A stretch of 39,042 nucleotides of DNA from Zetaproteobacteria bacterium (GTDB lineage: Bacteria > Pseudomonadota > Alphaproteobacteria > Micavibrionales > Micavibrionaceae). Both the position numbers and the translations under genes were made by a program. Under the pieces are notes generated by a model that was not told the DNA's origin, searched no databases, and saw only the letters and a program-made list of their open reading frames with translations. This document shows positions 1 to 7,345 of the stretch, piece by piece. The stretch covers positions 296,125 through 335,166 of the forward strand of contig NVXI01000003.1 in assembly GCA_002747015.1 (NCBI GenBank), written 5' to 3'. Position 1 is the first letter of the stretch. Every line of letters starts with the position of its first letter.

Positions 1-276
1 TTAAAAACAGAGATGGCAACCATGCCAAGACTAAAAATCATACTTAGCCTTGGCCTCGTCTCGCACAAAGCGGTTTTAAAAGCCACGGGGCATAAGCAAT
101 CTGCATTTAAGTTTGCGCATAACGCCGTCCATGATCTAGACGATAACATGCAACTCATCGATAGCTATCATTGCTCTCGCTATAATACCAATACAGGTCG
201 CCTCACCACAGAAATGTTCGAAGATGTTTTTGTGACAATACAACGCCAACTTAGCCTACCGCCGTCTGCGGATTAA
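1..276 (+). CDS. Uracil-DNA glycosylase family 5 (UdgB-like), C-terminal end only
   Basis: Partial gene: the frame is open from base 1, so the N-terminus lies outside the window. The visible 91 residues begin in a stretch like PRLKIILSLGLVSHKAVLKA and end with DSYHCSRYNTNTGRLTTEMF, which matches the C-terminal motif of type 5 uracil-DNA glycosylases (usually HPSxxNxxTGxLT). These enzymes remove uracil and other deaminated bases from DNA. The proline normally following the motif histidine is a cysteine here. The stop overlaps the convergent leuA stop by 26 bases. Identification rests on the C-terminal motif only; another UDG-superfamily member is possible. Confidence 0.72.
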   Translation, partial: LKTEMATMPRLKIILSLGLVSHKAVLKATGHKQSAFKFAHNAVHDLDDNMQLIDSYHCSRYNTNTGRLTTEMFEDVFVTIQRQLSLPPSAD

Positions 277-1822
277 AGGTATCGCGCTTGGACAACAACT
301 TATTAAGTGCATGAACATAGGCGCGTGCACTAGCCACCAGCGTATCCGCGTCTGCACCTGATCCATTTACGATCTTACCATTTTCTTCCAAACGCACAGT
401 CACTTCTGCTTGCGCATCCGTTCCACCAGTGACCGCATGCACCTGATAAAGCTGTAACAATGCATCAGGATGCGGCACAAGCTCACGGATCGCACAGAAA
501 ATCGCATCAACTGGCCCATTCCCCTCCACAAAAGCACATTTCTCTACACCATCAATTTTCAAACATAAATCAGCTGTTTGCGGGCCAGACGTTCCAGCCT
601 GCACTTGCAAGGACACAAACTGAGTATTATAATTTTCGCTTGTAATTTCATCGTCTACCAATGCAATTAAATCATCTTCAAAAACTTCTTTTTTACGATC
701 TGCCAAATTTTTAAACCGTAAAAAAGCATCATTTAGCGCATTATCGCCAAGCTCATAACCCAGATCTTTCAATTTCTCGCGGAAAGCATGGCGGCCAGAA
801 TGTTTACTCATCACCAACTTACTTTCCGTTAAACCAACAGATTCAGGTGTCATAATCTCGTACGTATTGGCGTTTTTCAACATACCATCTTGATGAATGC
901 CACTGGCATGTGCAAAGGCATTTGCCCCAACAATCGCCTTATTCGGTTGCACTGAAAAACCCGTAATCGTGGATAGGGTTCTTGAGGCCTTCGTAATTAA
1001 GGTCGTATCAATATTATTCGTAAAAGACAAAATATCCTGACGCGTGCGCAGTGCCATGATAACCTCTTCCAAGGCCGCATTACCCGCACGCTCCCCAATA
1101 CCATTAATCGTACATTCAATCTGACGCGCACCTGCGGCCAGACCTGCCAATGAATTTGCAACCGCAACGCCCAAATCATTGTGACAATGCATAGAGATAA
1201 TCGCCTGATCAATATTCGGGACACGCTCCACCAACATTGCGATTTTCGCGGCCATTTCTTCTGGCATCGCATAGCCAACTGTATCAGGAATATTTACCGT
1301 TGTTGCCCCTGCGGTAATTGCGGCCTCAACACAACGGCACAAAAAATCATCCTCGGTACGAGACGCATCCTCTGCGCTCCACTCTACATCATCGGTAAAA
1401 TCACGCGCAAAAGTCACACTCTCTTTTACTGCTTCCAAAACATCATCAGGAGACATCTGTAATTTATATTTCATATGCAGCGGCGATGTTGAAATAAATG
1501 TATGGATACGCTTAAACTCCGCTGGCTCTATCGCTTCACCAGAGGCTCTAATATCCCCTTTTATGGCGCGAGACAGTCCGCAAACAATGGCATTCTTAAC
1601 CGTTTTTGCGATCTCGTTTACCGCCTTAAAGTCACCAGCAGACGCGACAGGAAAGCCAGCCTCAATCACATCAACACCCAGATCATCCAAAATCCCAGCC
1701 ATTTTAACTTTTTGCTCCAGATTCATGGCACAGCCGGGTGATTGCTCACCATCTCTAAGGGTTGTGTCAAAAATAATGACGCGATTGGGATCGTTTTTTA
1801 CTATATCTAATGCTTTGCTCAT
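251..1822 (-). CDS. leuA: 2-isopropylmalate synthase
   Basis: LeuA condenses acetyl-CoA with 2-oxoisovalerate, the first committed step of leucine synthesis. The 523-aa protein has the full family length: the HMGL-like TIM barrel begins with DTTLRDGEQSPG (residues 19-30), carries the metal-binding HCHNDLG motif near residue 213 and GERAGN shortly after, and ends in the leucine-sensing LeuA dimer domain (from about residue 390, including GTSGPQTADLCLKI and a late GSGADADTLVASARAYV). The start ATG follows AGGAA by seven bases. A Leu-rich leader peptide and an interrupted hairpin lie upstream, so expression probably responds to charged tRNA-Leu as well as the enzyme being feedback-inhibited by leucine. 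Confidence 0.96.
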   Translation of the reverse strand: MSKALDIVKNDPNRVIIFDTTLRDGEQSPGCAMNLEQKVKMAGILDDLGVDVIEAGFPVASAGDFKAVNEIAKTVKNAIVCGLSRAIKGDIRASGEAIEPAEFKRIHTFISTSPLHMKYKLQMSPDDVLEAVKESVTFARDFTDDVEWSAEDASRTEDDFLCRCVEAAITAGATTVNIPDTVGYAMPEEMAAKIAMLVERVPNIDQAIISMHCHNDLGVAVANSLAGLAAGARQIECTINGIGERAGNAALEEVIMALRTRQDILSFTNNIDTTLITKASRTLSTITGFSVQPNKAIVGANAFAHASGIHQDGMLKNANTYEIMTPESVGLTESKLVMSKHSGRHAFREKLKDLGYELGDNALNDAFLRFKNLADRKKEVFEDDLIALVDDEITSENYNTQFVSLQVQAGTSGPQTADLCLKIDGVEKCAFVEGNGPVDAIFCAIRELVPHPDALLQLYQVHAVTGGTDAQAEVTVRLEENGKIVNGSGADADTLVASARAYVHALNKLLSKRDTFNPQTAVG

Positions 1823-1909
1823 GGCTAAGTTCCTAATAATTCAGATGCGCGTGAACGGTTTTATCGCGCACTCAATCTTGTTCTAATAATTGTTTGGATA
1901 ATAATTTGT

Positions 1910-1954
1910 CCCCTGTCGCACAGGCATATCAAATGCCTCATTGCCGCTCAGGGG
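1910..1954 (-). promoter_or_regulatory. Candidate leu attenuator hairpin
   Basis: On the minus strand CCCCTG (1954-1949), which overlaps the leader peptide stop codon, can pair with CAGGGG (1915-1910). Inside lies a perfect AGGCAT/ATGCCT hairpin with loop TTGAT (1938-1922) and a GCA/TGC pair between the two stems. A ribosome stalled on the leucine codons would expose or block the outer arm. The tail ACAAATTATTAT is not a clean U-run, so a classical terminator is not proven; Rho-dependent or translational attenuation would also fit. Confidence 0.5.
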
Positions 1955-2004
1955 CATATAAGGAGCAGGTTTAGAAGCAGTAATGTTCTTGGCTGCGCAT
2001 TCAT
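1948..2004 (-). CDS. leuL: leu leader peptide
   Basis: An 18-codon frame gives MNAQPRTLLLLNLLLICP followed by TGA. Seven of eleven consecutive codons from position 8 are leucine (TTA, CTG, CTT, CTA, then CTG, CTC, CTT after an Asn), followed by Ile. It lies 126 bases upstream of leuA on the same strand, and its stop codon overlaps one arm of a hairpin. This is the design of an amino-acid attenuation leader. There is no Shine-Dalgarno sequence before the ATG, but a promoter is spaced so that transcription would start at the A of the ATG, as described for leaderless trpL in Sinorhizobium. The composition and position make chance unlikely; function is inferred. Confidence 0.8.
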   Translation of the reverse strand: MNAQPRTLLLLNLLLICP

Positions 2005-2010
2005 AGGGTT

Positions 2011-2039
2011 ATCTAACCGATTTTATCCCATCTCGTCAA
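2011..2039 (-). promoter_or_regulatory. Predicted promoter of leuL-leuA
   Basis: On the minus strand TTGACG (2039-2034) and TTAGAT (2016-2011) are separated by 17 bases. Six bases further is the ATG of the Leu-rich leader, so the expected transcription start coincides with the A of that ATG. The -35 box is good, the -10 box moderate. The element overlaps the 3' end and stop codon of the preceding small gene. Confidence 0.5.
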
Positions 2040-2268
2040 GTCTTGGATGATCATCATCCAAAGGCTCTATTTTACCTGTTTTATTATAAACACCCTGCGT
2101 TTTAGATTTTTGCTTTTCTGAAAAATCACTGGTCTCACGCGATGGATTTTCAGAGCCTTGATGTTCTTCACTTTCCTGCGTCTCTTTCGTCTTCTGCACA
2201 GCAGGATTCTTCTTGGTTGTATTTACTTTCCAAACCGTTCCCATACCTGTATTTTCAATACGACTCAT
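2023..2268 (-). CDS. Small hydrophilic protein of unknown function
   Basis: An 81-aa protein starting MSRIENTGMGTVWKV and ending DDDHPRLDEMG. I do not recognise a family. After a short N-terminus the sequence is dominated by Lys, Glu, Gln, Ser and Thr, so it is probably disordered and cytosolic. The start at 2268 is preferred over an in-frame ATG further upstream because GGAGG sits nine bases before it; that SD lies inside the end of the Trm112-like gene, whose stop is four bases upstream, so the two are probably translationally coupled. The 3' end contains the predicted leuL promoter. Confidence 0.6.
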   Translation of the reverse strand: MSRIENTGMGTVWKVNTTKKNPAVQKTKETQESEEHQGSENPSRETSDFSEKQKSKTQGVYNKTGKIEPLDDDHPRLDEMG

Positions 2269-2272
2269 ACCA

Positions 2273-2452
2273 TTATTCCTCCAAAGAGCGCGCTTCATCA
2301 ACTAGCATGATGGGAATACCATCACGAATTGGAAACGCCAATTTTGCCTGCTTCGACACCAATTCCTGCACCTTCGCATCATAATTCAACGGCCCCTTTG
2401 TTAATGGGCATACTAAAATTTCCAATAATTTTGGGTCAATCTCTATACTCAT
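2273..2452 (-). CDS. Trm112/YcaR-family small protein
   Basis: A 59-aa protein with the family pattern: [16 protein letters not shown] near the N-terminus and [17 protein letters not shown] near the C-terminus. Trm112-like proteins in bacteria are small folded proteins of uncertain role; the eukaryotic relative activates methyltransferases. Only the first cysteine of the usual CPxC pair is present (CPLT), which is common in proteobacterial members. It follows the thioredoxin-TPR gene by 23 bases and precedes a small unknown gene by four, so the three form an operon. Confidence 0.85.
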   Translation of the reverse strand: MSIEIDPKLLEILVCPLTKGPLNYDAKVQELVSKQAKLAFPIRDGIPIMLVDEARSLEE

Positions 2453-2475
2453 AACTCTATCTTACTCCTTTATTC

Positions 2476-3411
2476 TTAAGAAAACAAAATTGATGATAAT
2501 TTGCGCCGCGCCGCCAAGGCCAGGGGGTCTGCATGGCCGATTGCCTCAAATAATTTCAGCAACTCTTTACGCGCCGCCCCGTCGTTCCATTCACGATCTA
2601 TTATAATGGATTCCAGCAAAGCATCTGTCGCCGCCTCTTTTTCACCTGCCGCGAACAAGCCTTGCGCCAAATCAATGCGGGATTGGTGATCGTTCTGATC
2701 GTTCGTTATTTTCGCACGAATTTCATCCAAGGATGAATCTGGCACGATTTGTGCCAATTCTAACGCGGAACGTGCCTGCGCAAAGACAGAGGCCTTTGAT
2801 ATCTCTTCAGGCGCATTATCCACCATGGCCACCGCCTGATCAATCTGCCCTGCCGCGATAAAGCACCGCACCAAGCCAACATAAGCCTGCGCATTCAGTG
2901 CATCTTGCTGTAATATTTGGGAATAGATGGCATGCGCGGTGGAGGCATCATCCTCGTTCAATGCTTGGGCGGCACCTTTTAGTGCCGCATCTACATCCAA
3001 CGCATCAGGCTGTGCGCTTTTTGCCACTGTAATAAGTTTATTTACAAACTCACGGATTTTACTTTCTGGCTGTACCCCAGAAAACGCATCAACGGGTTGG
3101 CCTTGAAAAAATCCAAAAACCATCGGCACTGATTGTACACGCAACGCCTCCGCAAGTTCAGGATTATCATCCATATTTACCTTTGCCATTAAGACCTGCC
3201 CACCGGCGGCCATAACGACCGCCTCCAAAACAGGCGTCAATTGCTTACACGGGCCGCACCGTGGCGCCCAGAAATCTACGATCACAGGTACCTGCATAGA
3301 AGCCGCCATAACGCGTTGCTCAAAATCCTGCGCGGTCACATCAAAAATAATATCTTGAGGGCTCGCTTGCTGTGATTGTTCAGACAGTAAGCCTTGTTCA
3401 CCAATTATCAT
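2476..3411 (-). CDS. Thioredoxin-domain chaperone with TPR repeats (CnoX/YbbN type)
   Basis: The 311-aa protein has an N-terminal thioredoxin fold (about residues 23-130) with the active-site sequence WAPRCGPC, cysteines at 52 and 55, then a helical region of TPR-like repeats (about 140-305; e.g. ALNAQAYVGLVRCFIAAGQIDQA). This matches CnoX/YbbN proteins, which bind unfolded clients and hand them to GroEL under oxidative stress. E. coli YbbN lacks the full CxxC pair, while this one has CGPC and may be redox active, as reported for alphaproteobacterial relatives. It heads a run with the Trm112-like gene. Length agrees with the family. Confidence 0.88.
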   Translation of the reverse strand: MIIGEQGLLSEQSQQASPQDIIFDVTAQDFEQRVMAASMQVPVIVDFWAPRCGPCKQLTPVLEAVVMAAGGQVLMAKVNMDDNPELAEALRVQSVPMVFGFFQGQPVDAFSGVQPESKIREFVNKLITVAKSAQPDALDVDAALKGAAQALNEDDASTAHAIYSQILQQDALNAQAYVGLVRCFIAAGQIDQAVAMVDNAPEEISKASVFAQARSALELAQIVPDSSLDEIRAKITNDQNDHQSRIDLAQGLFAAGEKEAATDALLESIIIDREWNDGAARKELLKLFEAIGHADPLALAARRKLSSILFS

Positions 3412-3525
3412 ATGACTTCTCCAGAATTATTCTTCATTTCAGTAACTACAAAAAGCAAACTAGAGCATCACTTTACTAAAAGCAAAACCCTTATGAAAAA
3501 AACTTATTAACGCGTTACCTTTTGG

Positions 3526-4056
3526 TTACGTATCATCCGGTGCGGCTGGTGATAAATCAAAGACCTCTGCTCTATGATCTGTATCTTCAATAAATCGTAT
3601 AAGGTCAGCGGGGCTTAAGCCTATTGTCATTGCATTATCCATAGGATGAAAATTTACCAATGGCTGATCCATCATATATTTATCCAAAATGATGCGAACC
3701 TGCATATTCTTATCATTCATAATGCAAAATGGATTAACCGATCCCTGACGTATGCCCAAATTATCCCAAAGACGTTCCGCAGAGCCAAAGGAAATACGAC
3801 CACAATCAATCACAGAAGATAATTTCTTCAGATCAATTTTTGTTTCATTCGCCGCAACAACCAAGAACATCTTTTTCTTCTTATCGCGCAAAAACAAGTT
3901 TCGGCAATGTATACCAGGAATAGATGCCTTAAGATGTATGCCTTCCTCCACCGTAAAAATCGGTTCATGCGTATGCAAAGAATAAGAAACATCAAGTGAT
4001 TTAAGGTTCTTCAATAGAGCATCAGATGTGGTCGGAAGTGGTATCAGTGTTGTCAT
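3526..4056 (-). CDS. Prolyl-tRNA editing deacylase (ProXp/PrdX, YbaK fold)
   Basis: A 176-aa stand-alone YbaK/ProRS-INS domain. Family landmarks are HTHEPIFTVEEG near residue 29, the CRNLFLRDKKKKMFLVV strand with the conserved Lys region, FGSAERLWDNLGIRQGSVNPFCIMND and the C-terminal NFHPMDNAMTIGLSPADLIRFI. Such proteins hydrolyse Ala mis-attached to tRNA-Pro in trans, and are common in alphaproteobacteria, whose ProRS often lacks the editing insert. There is no clear SD at the start. It is separated from the next minus-strand gene by 114 bases and faces a divergent pair of unknown genes. Substrate (Ala-tRNA-Pro versus another mischarged tRNA) is inferred. Confidence 0.85.
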   Translation of the reverse strand: MTTLIPLPTTSDALLKNLKSLDVSYSLHTHEPIFTVEEGIHLKASIPGIHCRNLFLRDKKKKMFLVVAANETKIDLKKLSSVIDCGRISFGSAERLWDNLGIRQGSVNPFCIMNDKNMQVRIILDKYMMDQPLVNFHPMDNAMTIGLSPADLIRFIEDTDHRAEVFDLSPAAPDDT

Positions 4057-4137
4057 TCAAGGAATTTATGTCTTTTTCATATAAAACACCAGCGATTAAT
4101 TTCACGCTCAAGCTATTGTTTTGTTATGACAATCTTT

Positions 4138-4166
4138 TTGCACTTCCACTTTTATTATGTTATATA
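4138..4166 (+). promoter_or_regulatory. Predicted promoter of the 4218/4472 gene pair
   Basis: TTGCAC (4138-4143) and TATATA (4161-4166) are spaced 17 bases apart in the 161-base divergent gap, about 50 bases before the first gene. Judged by eye only. Confidence 0.4.
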
Positions 4167-4217
4167 AGGATCTATTAATACTTCAATGTTACACTATGCA
4201 TAACTCTGTGGGGAAAT

Positions 4218-4472
4218 ATGAACATGGTAACCGATACGCAAGCAATGGATTTGCTTCAGAGACTAGAAGAAAAAAATATAACACCAATCAACAACCAAAG
4301 CGTTGCAGATGCTGGTGTCACAGATAATGTTACCGCTTTGCTTGGCGCACGTCCGGGCGCAGAAACAATTATACTTGAGCAATTGATGTCCGCTCTGCCA
4401 GAAACCAATATCACCCCGGAAAACATACCAAACATGAGCACAGATCCACTCTTTGACATGGACTTATCATAA
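4218..4472 (+). CDS. Hypothetical small acidic protein
   Basis: An 84-aa protein of no family I recognise. It has no signal peptide or membrane segment and carries a short predicted helix at the start (TQAMDLLQRLEE) followed by a Thr/Asn/Pro-rich acidic remainder ending DPLFDMDLS. GGGG lies just before the ATG (GTGGGGAAAT-ATG); a second in-frame ATG is two codons on. Its TAA overlaps the next ATG by one base (TAATG), so the two genes are translationally coupled. Confidence 0.6.
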   Translation: MNMVTDTQAMDLLQRLEEKNITPINNQSVADAGVTDNVTALLGARPGAETIILEQLMSALPETNITPENIPNMSTDPLFDMDLS

Positions 4473-4756
4473 TGAATATAGAGCTAGGCGTTTTACATGA
4501 TGGAAATGTTATGCTCGTCAGTGACACGATACTTCCCGATATTGTTTGCCGCGTCGAATATTACCGTGATCAACGTCTTTTTATGTTGGTTTATGATGAT
4601 AAGAAAAACAACGATGACCTTATGCATTATGAAATTCCAGAACGCATGACAAAACCAATCGAAAATACGCCCAATATCATGATTTATTCACTTTTTCCAA
4701 ACCATGAGCCTATCGGCTATAAAGTCCCCTTAGTACAAATCAAAAACATGTTTTAA
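4472..4756 (+). CDS. Hypothetical small protein coupled to the preceding gene
   Basis: A 94-aa protein, not recognised. It reads as a compact beta-rich fold (MNIELGVLHDGNVMLVSDTILPDIVCRV and RLFMLVYDDKK), with no membrane segment or signal peptide. It begins in the stop codon of the upstream gene and is followed after about 70 bases by tRNA-Gly. The pair looks like a two-gene operon of unknown role. Confidence 0.6.
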   Translation: MNIELGVLHDGNVMLVSDTILPDIVCRVEYYRDQRLFMLVYDDKKNNDDLMHYEIPERMTKPIENTPNIMIYSLFPNHEPIGYKVPLVQIKNMF

Positions 4757-4774
4757 AATTTCTAATTTTTATAC

Positions 4775-4802
4775 TTGCATTTCATCCTCAAAGATATATA
4801 TT
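4775..4802 (+). promoter_or_regulatory. Predicted promoter of tRNA-Gly
   Basis: TTGCAT (4775-4780) and TATATT (4797-4802) with 16 bases between them, ending 23 bases before the first base of the tRNA. Confidence 0.4.
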
Positions 4803-4825
4803 GCCTCCACTGATTTCTTGAGAGA

Positions 4826-4900
4826 GCGAGTGTAGCTCAGGGGTAGAGCATAACCTTGCCAAGGTTGGGGCCGAGAGTTCGAATCTCTTCACTCGCTCCA
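4826..4900 (+). tRNA. tRNA-Gly (anticodon GCC)
   Basis: A 75-base cloverleaf with encoded CCA. The acceptor arm GCGAGTG pairs perfectly with CACTCGC; the anticodon stem TAACC/GGTTG closes the loop TTGCCAA, giving anticodon GCC; the T-arm is GAGAGTTCGAATCTCTT. It is bracketed by the perfect inverted repeat TGATTTCTTG (4811-4820) and CAAGAAATCA (4899-4908), which would extend the acceptor stem in the precursor. Confidence 0.97.
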
Positions 4901-4944
4901 AGAAATCACAGCCTCCACAAAGGCTTATAGATAATAAAAGCGGC

Positions 4945-4972
4945 GCGATCATTGCACGATTAACCGCTGGAT
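4945..4972 (+). repeat. 28-bp inverted copy of a segment of the downstream rluA-like gene
   Basis: These 28 bases (beginning GCGATCATTGCACGATTAAC) are identical, on the opposite strand, to 5534-5561 inside the pseudouridine synthase gene. Weaker similarity extends about 17 bases to the left (14 of 17 matching). The copy lies in the 134-base gap between tRNA-Gly and the stop of that gene, on its 3' side, so a read-through transcript would carry a perfect complement to its own coding region. Confidence 0.75.
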
Positions 4973-5034
4973 CAAATAGTGGTCTCCACGAAAAAGTGCA
5001 ACACCCTTTGCAGAACCTAATTAACTTTATGACA

Positions 5035-5886
5035 TTACCATTGTAAATGTTCTTGCGAACGATATTCTCTGTATTTTTGAGTAATCGGGCAAGTGAAATC
5101 GAGAGAAAAGGCACTGAGTTGCAGCTCTTCGGGATGAGGATCATCTGCACTTGCAATGCCATGCAAAATGTCTCCGACAATGGGGAATCCTGCGTGACTC
5201 ATATGAATGCGGATTTGGTGCTTTCGACCTGTTTTAATCGAGACCTCAAGAAGCGAACGGTTTTTCTCGGCATTGTAGGTCAAGAGTGAGGCAGAAGAAT
5301 AAGCGGTCTTGCCGTCAATATCACTATCCATAATTTGTATATTTTCCGAAAATTGTCCCTCCACAATAATGCGGTAACATTTGGATATGTTACGTTCTTC
5401 GAATAAAGCCGACAGCTTCGCTGCCACATTTTTCTTATGCGCGATCAACATTAACCCCCTTGCGGCGCGATCCAAACGGTGGACGATAAAGCAGTTTCTT
5501 TGTGGCTGGGTTTCAAAAGGCTCGTTAGACTCTATCCAGCGGTTAATCGTGCAATGATCGCCCCACTTTGATCCTTGGGACAGCATGACGGGTGGCTTGC
5601 TCCAAACACTGTAATCACCTTCATCCGCGATTAAGGTTGGCGTCAGTGGCACTTCGTCCAGCACATGAGGCGCGTAGTAGAAATGGAGTGTGCTGTTGCG
5701 TGCTGGGATGGTAGCAGCACGGCGCAGTCTGCGGATGCCTTTAGTGTCTTCGATCCAAACCGCCCCTTTTTTCATGGCTTGTTTAATCGCTTGCTTTGAT
5801 AGTTCCGATTGCGCGGCGAGGATATTGGCCGCTTTTGCATCTACGGCGATGGTCTCGTCAATGGGAATGTGAAATTCTTGTTTCAT
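5035..5886 (-). CDS. RluA-family RNA pseudouridine synthase
   Basis: A 283-aa enzyme converting a uridine in rRNA or tRNA to pseudouridine. The catalytic motif is HRLDRAARGLML, with the conserved Asp at residue 139; the usual HRLDxxTSG is altered to RAARG, as in some divergent RluA members. Further family blocks are YSVWSKPP, KCYRIIVEG, TGRKHQIRIHMSHAGFPIVGD. The N-terminus (residues about 13-60) resembles a degenerate S4-like domain. I use the ATG at 5886: the longer frame starts with TTG at 5928 inside thrC. Target position cannot be told. It follows thrC closely and may share its transcript. Confidence 0.87.
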   Translation of the reverse strand: MKQEFHIPIDETIAVDAKAANILAAQSELSKQAIKQAMKKGAVWIEDTKGIRRLRRAATIPARNSTLHFYYAPHVLDEVPLTPTLIADEGDYSVWSKPPVMLSQGSKWGDHCTINRWIESNEPFETQPQRNCFIVHRLDRAARGLMLIAHKKNVAAKLSALFEERNISKCYRIIVEGQFSENIQIMDSDIDGKTAYSSASLLTYNAEKNRSLLEVSIKTGRKHQIRIHMSHAGFPIVGDILHGIASADDPHPEELQLSAFSLDFTCPITQKYREYRSQEHLQW

Positions 5887-5899
5887 CGGCTTTAAGGCA

Positions 5900-7309
5900 T
5901 TATTTGACGCGGGTGTGTTTTTGTACAAAATCTTGCACAGCTTGAAGGTCGTTATTTCGTTCGCTCATAAATTCTTCGCGGGTCATAAGATCGGCGAGAT
6001 GGGCGGGTAATGCGGGGCGTAAACCGATGGCTTTTTCAACGGCATCGGGGAATTTGGAAGGGTGCGCGGTGGCCAGTAGAACAACTGTGCCGTCATTATC
6101 CGCAGCGATATTCTTCGCACCTTTCATGCCGACAGCCGTATGTGGATCAAGGATATAGCCGCTCGCCTCATAGCATTCTTTAATCAAAGCGAGGGTTTCA
6201 TCGTCATCGGTGCGCATGGCGGTAAATTGCGCGCGTGCGTTGGCTAATTCTGTATCGCTGACGGATATATCACCATCTGCTTTGAAACTGCTCATAAGGG
6301 CGTCTAGCCGCCCTGCATCACGCCCCAGCAGGTCAAACAGATAACGCTCGAAATTACTGGAGATTTGAATATCCATAGACGGGCTGATTGTCGCGTGCGC
6401 ATCGCCCAGTGTCATGCTGCCGCTTTCTAAAAAGCGCGTCAGGATATCGTTTTTATTAGTCGAGATACCGAGCATTTTAATCGGCAAGCCCATATTCTGC
6501 GCACAATAGGCGGCGAAGACATTGCCGAAATTACCTGTTGGCACAACGAAGGACACTTCCTTGTCAGGTGCGCCCAGTTTAACCGCCGTAGCAAAGTAAT
6601 AAACGATTTGCGCCATAATCCGCGCCCAGTTGATTGAGTTTACGGCGGATAGGTTAATGCTCTGCCTGAACTCGGTGTCATTGAACATCGCTTTGACCAT
6701 ATTCTGGCAATCATCAAAGGTGCCGTTAATGGCGATGTTATGCACGTTCGGCGCGTCAATGGTAGTCATTTGTTTGCGTTGCACGTCGGAAACGCGGCCC
6801 TTTGGGTGTAGAATAAAGATGTCTATATTATCACAGGTTTTACAGCCCTCAATTGCCGCTGATCCTGTGTCACCGCTGGTTGCGCCAACAATTGTGACGC
6901 GCTCGTTACGTTTACTTAAAACATGATCGAATAACCGTCCGAGGAGTTGCAGCGCCACATCTTTAAACGCAATCGTCGGGCCGTGGAATTGTTCCATGAT
7001 GTGGATGTTGCCACCAGCGTAGTTCTCCAGATGGTGCAGCGGGGTAACGTCTTTATGGCGGAAGATATCCGCGCTATATGTCTCGGTAATGATAGAGCGA
7101 AAATCTTCGCGCTCTATGCATCCCTCAACAAAGGGATACATAACGATTTGCGCAATCTCGATATAGGATTTCCCTTTAAGCGTTTCAAGGTCAATTTGTG
7201 GCCAGCTTTCTGGCACATAAAGCCCGCCATCAGGCGCAAGACCGCTGAGCAGTACTTGTTCAAAACTCTGGGGCTTGCCCCCGCCACGTGTCGAGATATA
7301 TTTTATCAT
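5900..7309 (-). CDS. thrC: Threonine synthase
   Basis: A 469-aa PLP enzyme that converts O-phosphohomoserine to threonine. It has the N-terminal YISTRGG and FEQVLLSGLAPDGGLYVP blocks, the PLP-binding HGPTIAFKDVALQLL with Schiff-base Lys116, GATSGDTGSAAIEG, and FVVPTGNFGNVFAAY, all in the order typical of the long gram-negative (fungal-like) ThrC class. It starts 36 bases after the stop of the SPFH gene, and the RluA-type gene follows after a short gap. No Thr/Ile-rich leader is seen upstream. The pdxS/pdxT genes for its cofactor lie just beyond the SPFH gene. Confidence 0.96.
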   Translation of the reverse strand: MIKYISTRGGGKPQSFEQVLLSGLAPDGGLYVPESWPQIDLETLKGKSYIEIAQIVMYPFVEGCIEREDFRSIITETYSADIFRHKDVTPLHHLENYAGGNIHIMEQFHGPTIAFKDVALQLLGRLFDHVLSKRNERVTIVGATSGDTGSAAIEGCKTCDNIDIFILHPKGRVSDVQRKQMTTIDAPNVHNIAINGTFDDCQNMVKAMFNDTEFRQSINLSAVNSINWARIMAQIVYYFATAVKLGAPDKEVSFVVPTGNFGNVFAAYCAQNMGLPIKMLGISTNKNDILTRFLESGSMTLGDAHATISPSMDIQISSNFERYLFDLLGRDAGRLDALMSSFKADGDISVSDTELANARAQFTAMRTDDDETLALIKECYEASGYILDPHTAVGMKGAKNIAADNDGTVVLLATAHPSKFPDAVEKAIGLRPALPAHLADLMTREEFMSERNNDLQAVQDFVQKHTRVK

Positions 7310-7345
7310 AAATCAACTTTTAGGGTTTTAAATCCATTAAGTCAA

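Noticed and set aside
3500..3520. Terminator after the ProXp-like gene (AACGCGTT palindrome followed by a T-run on the minus strand)
   Set aside because: The stem is only four to five pairs and separated from the T-run, too weak to call.
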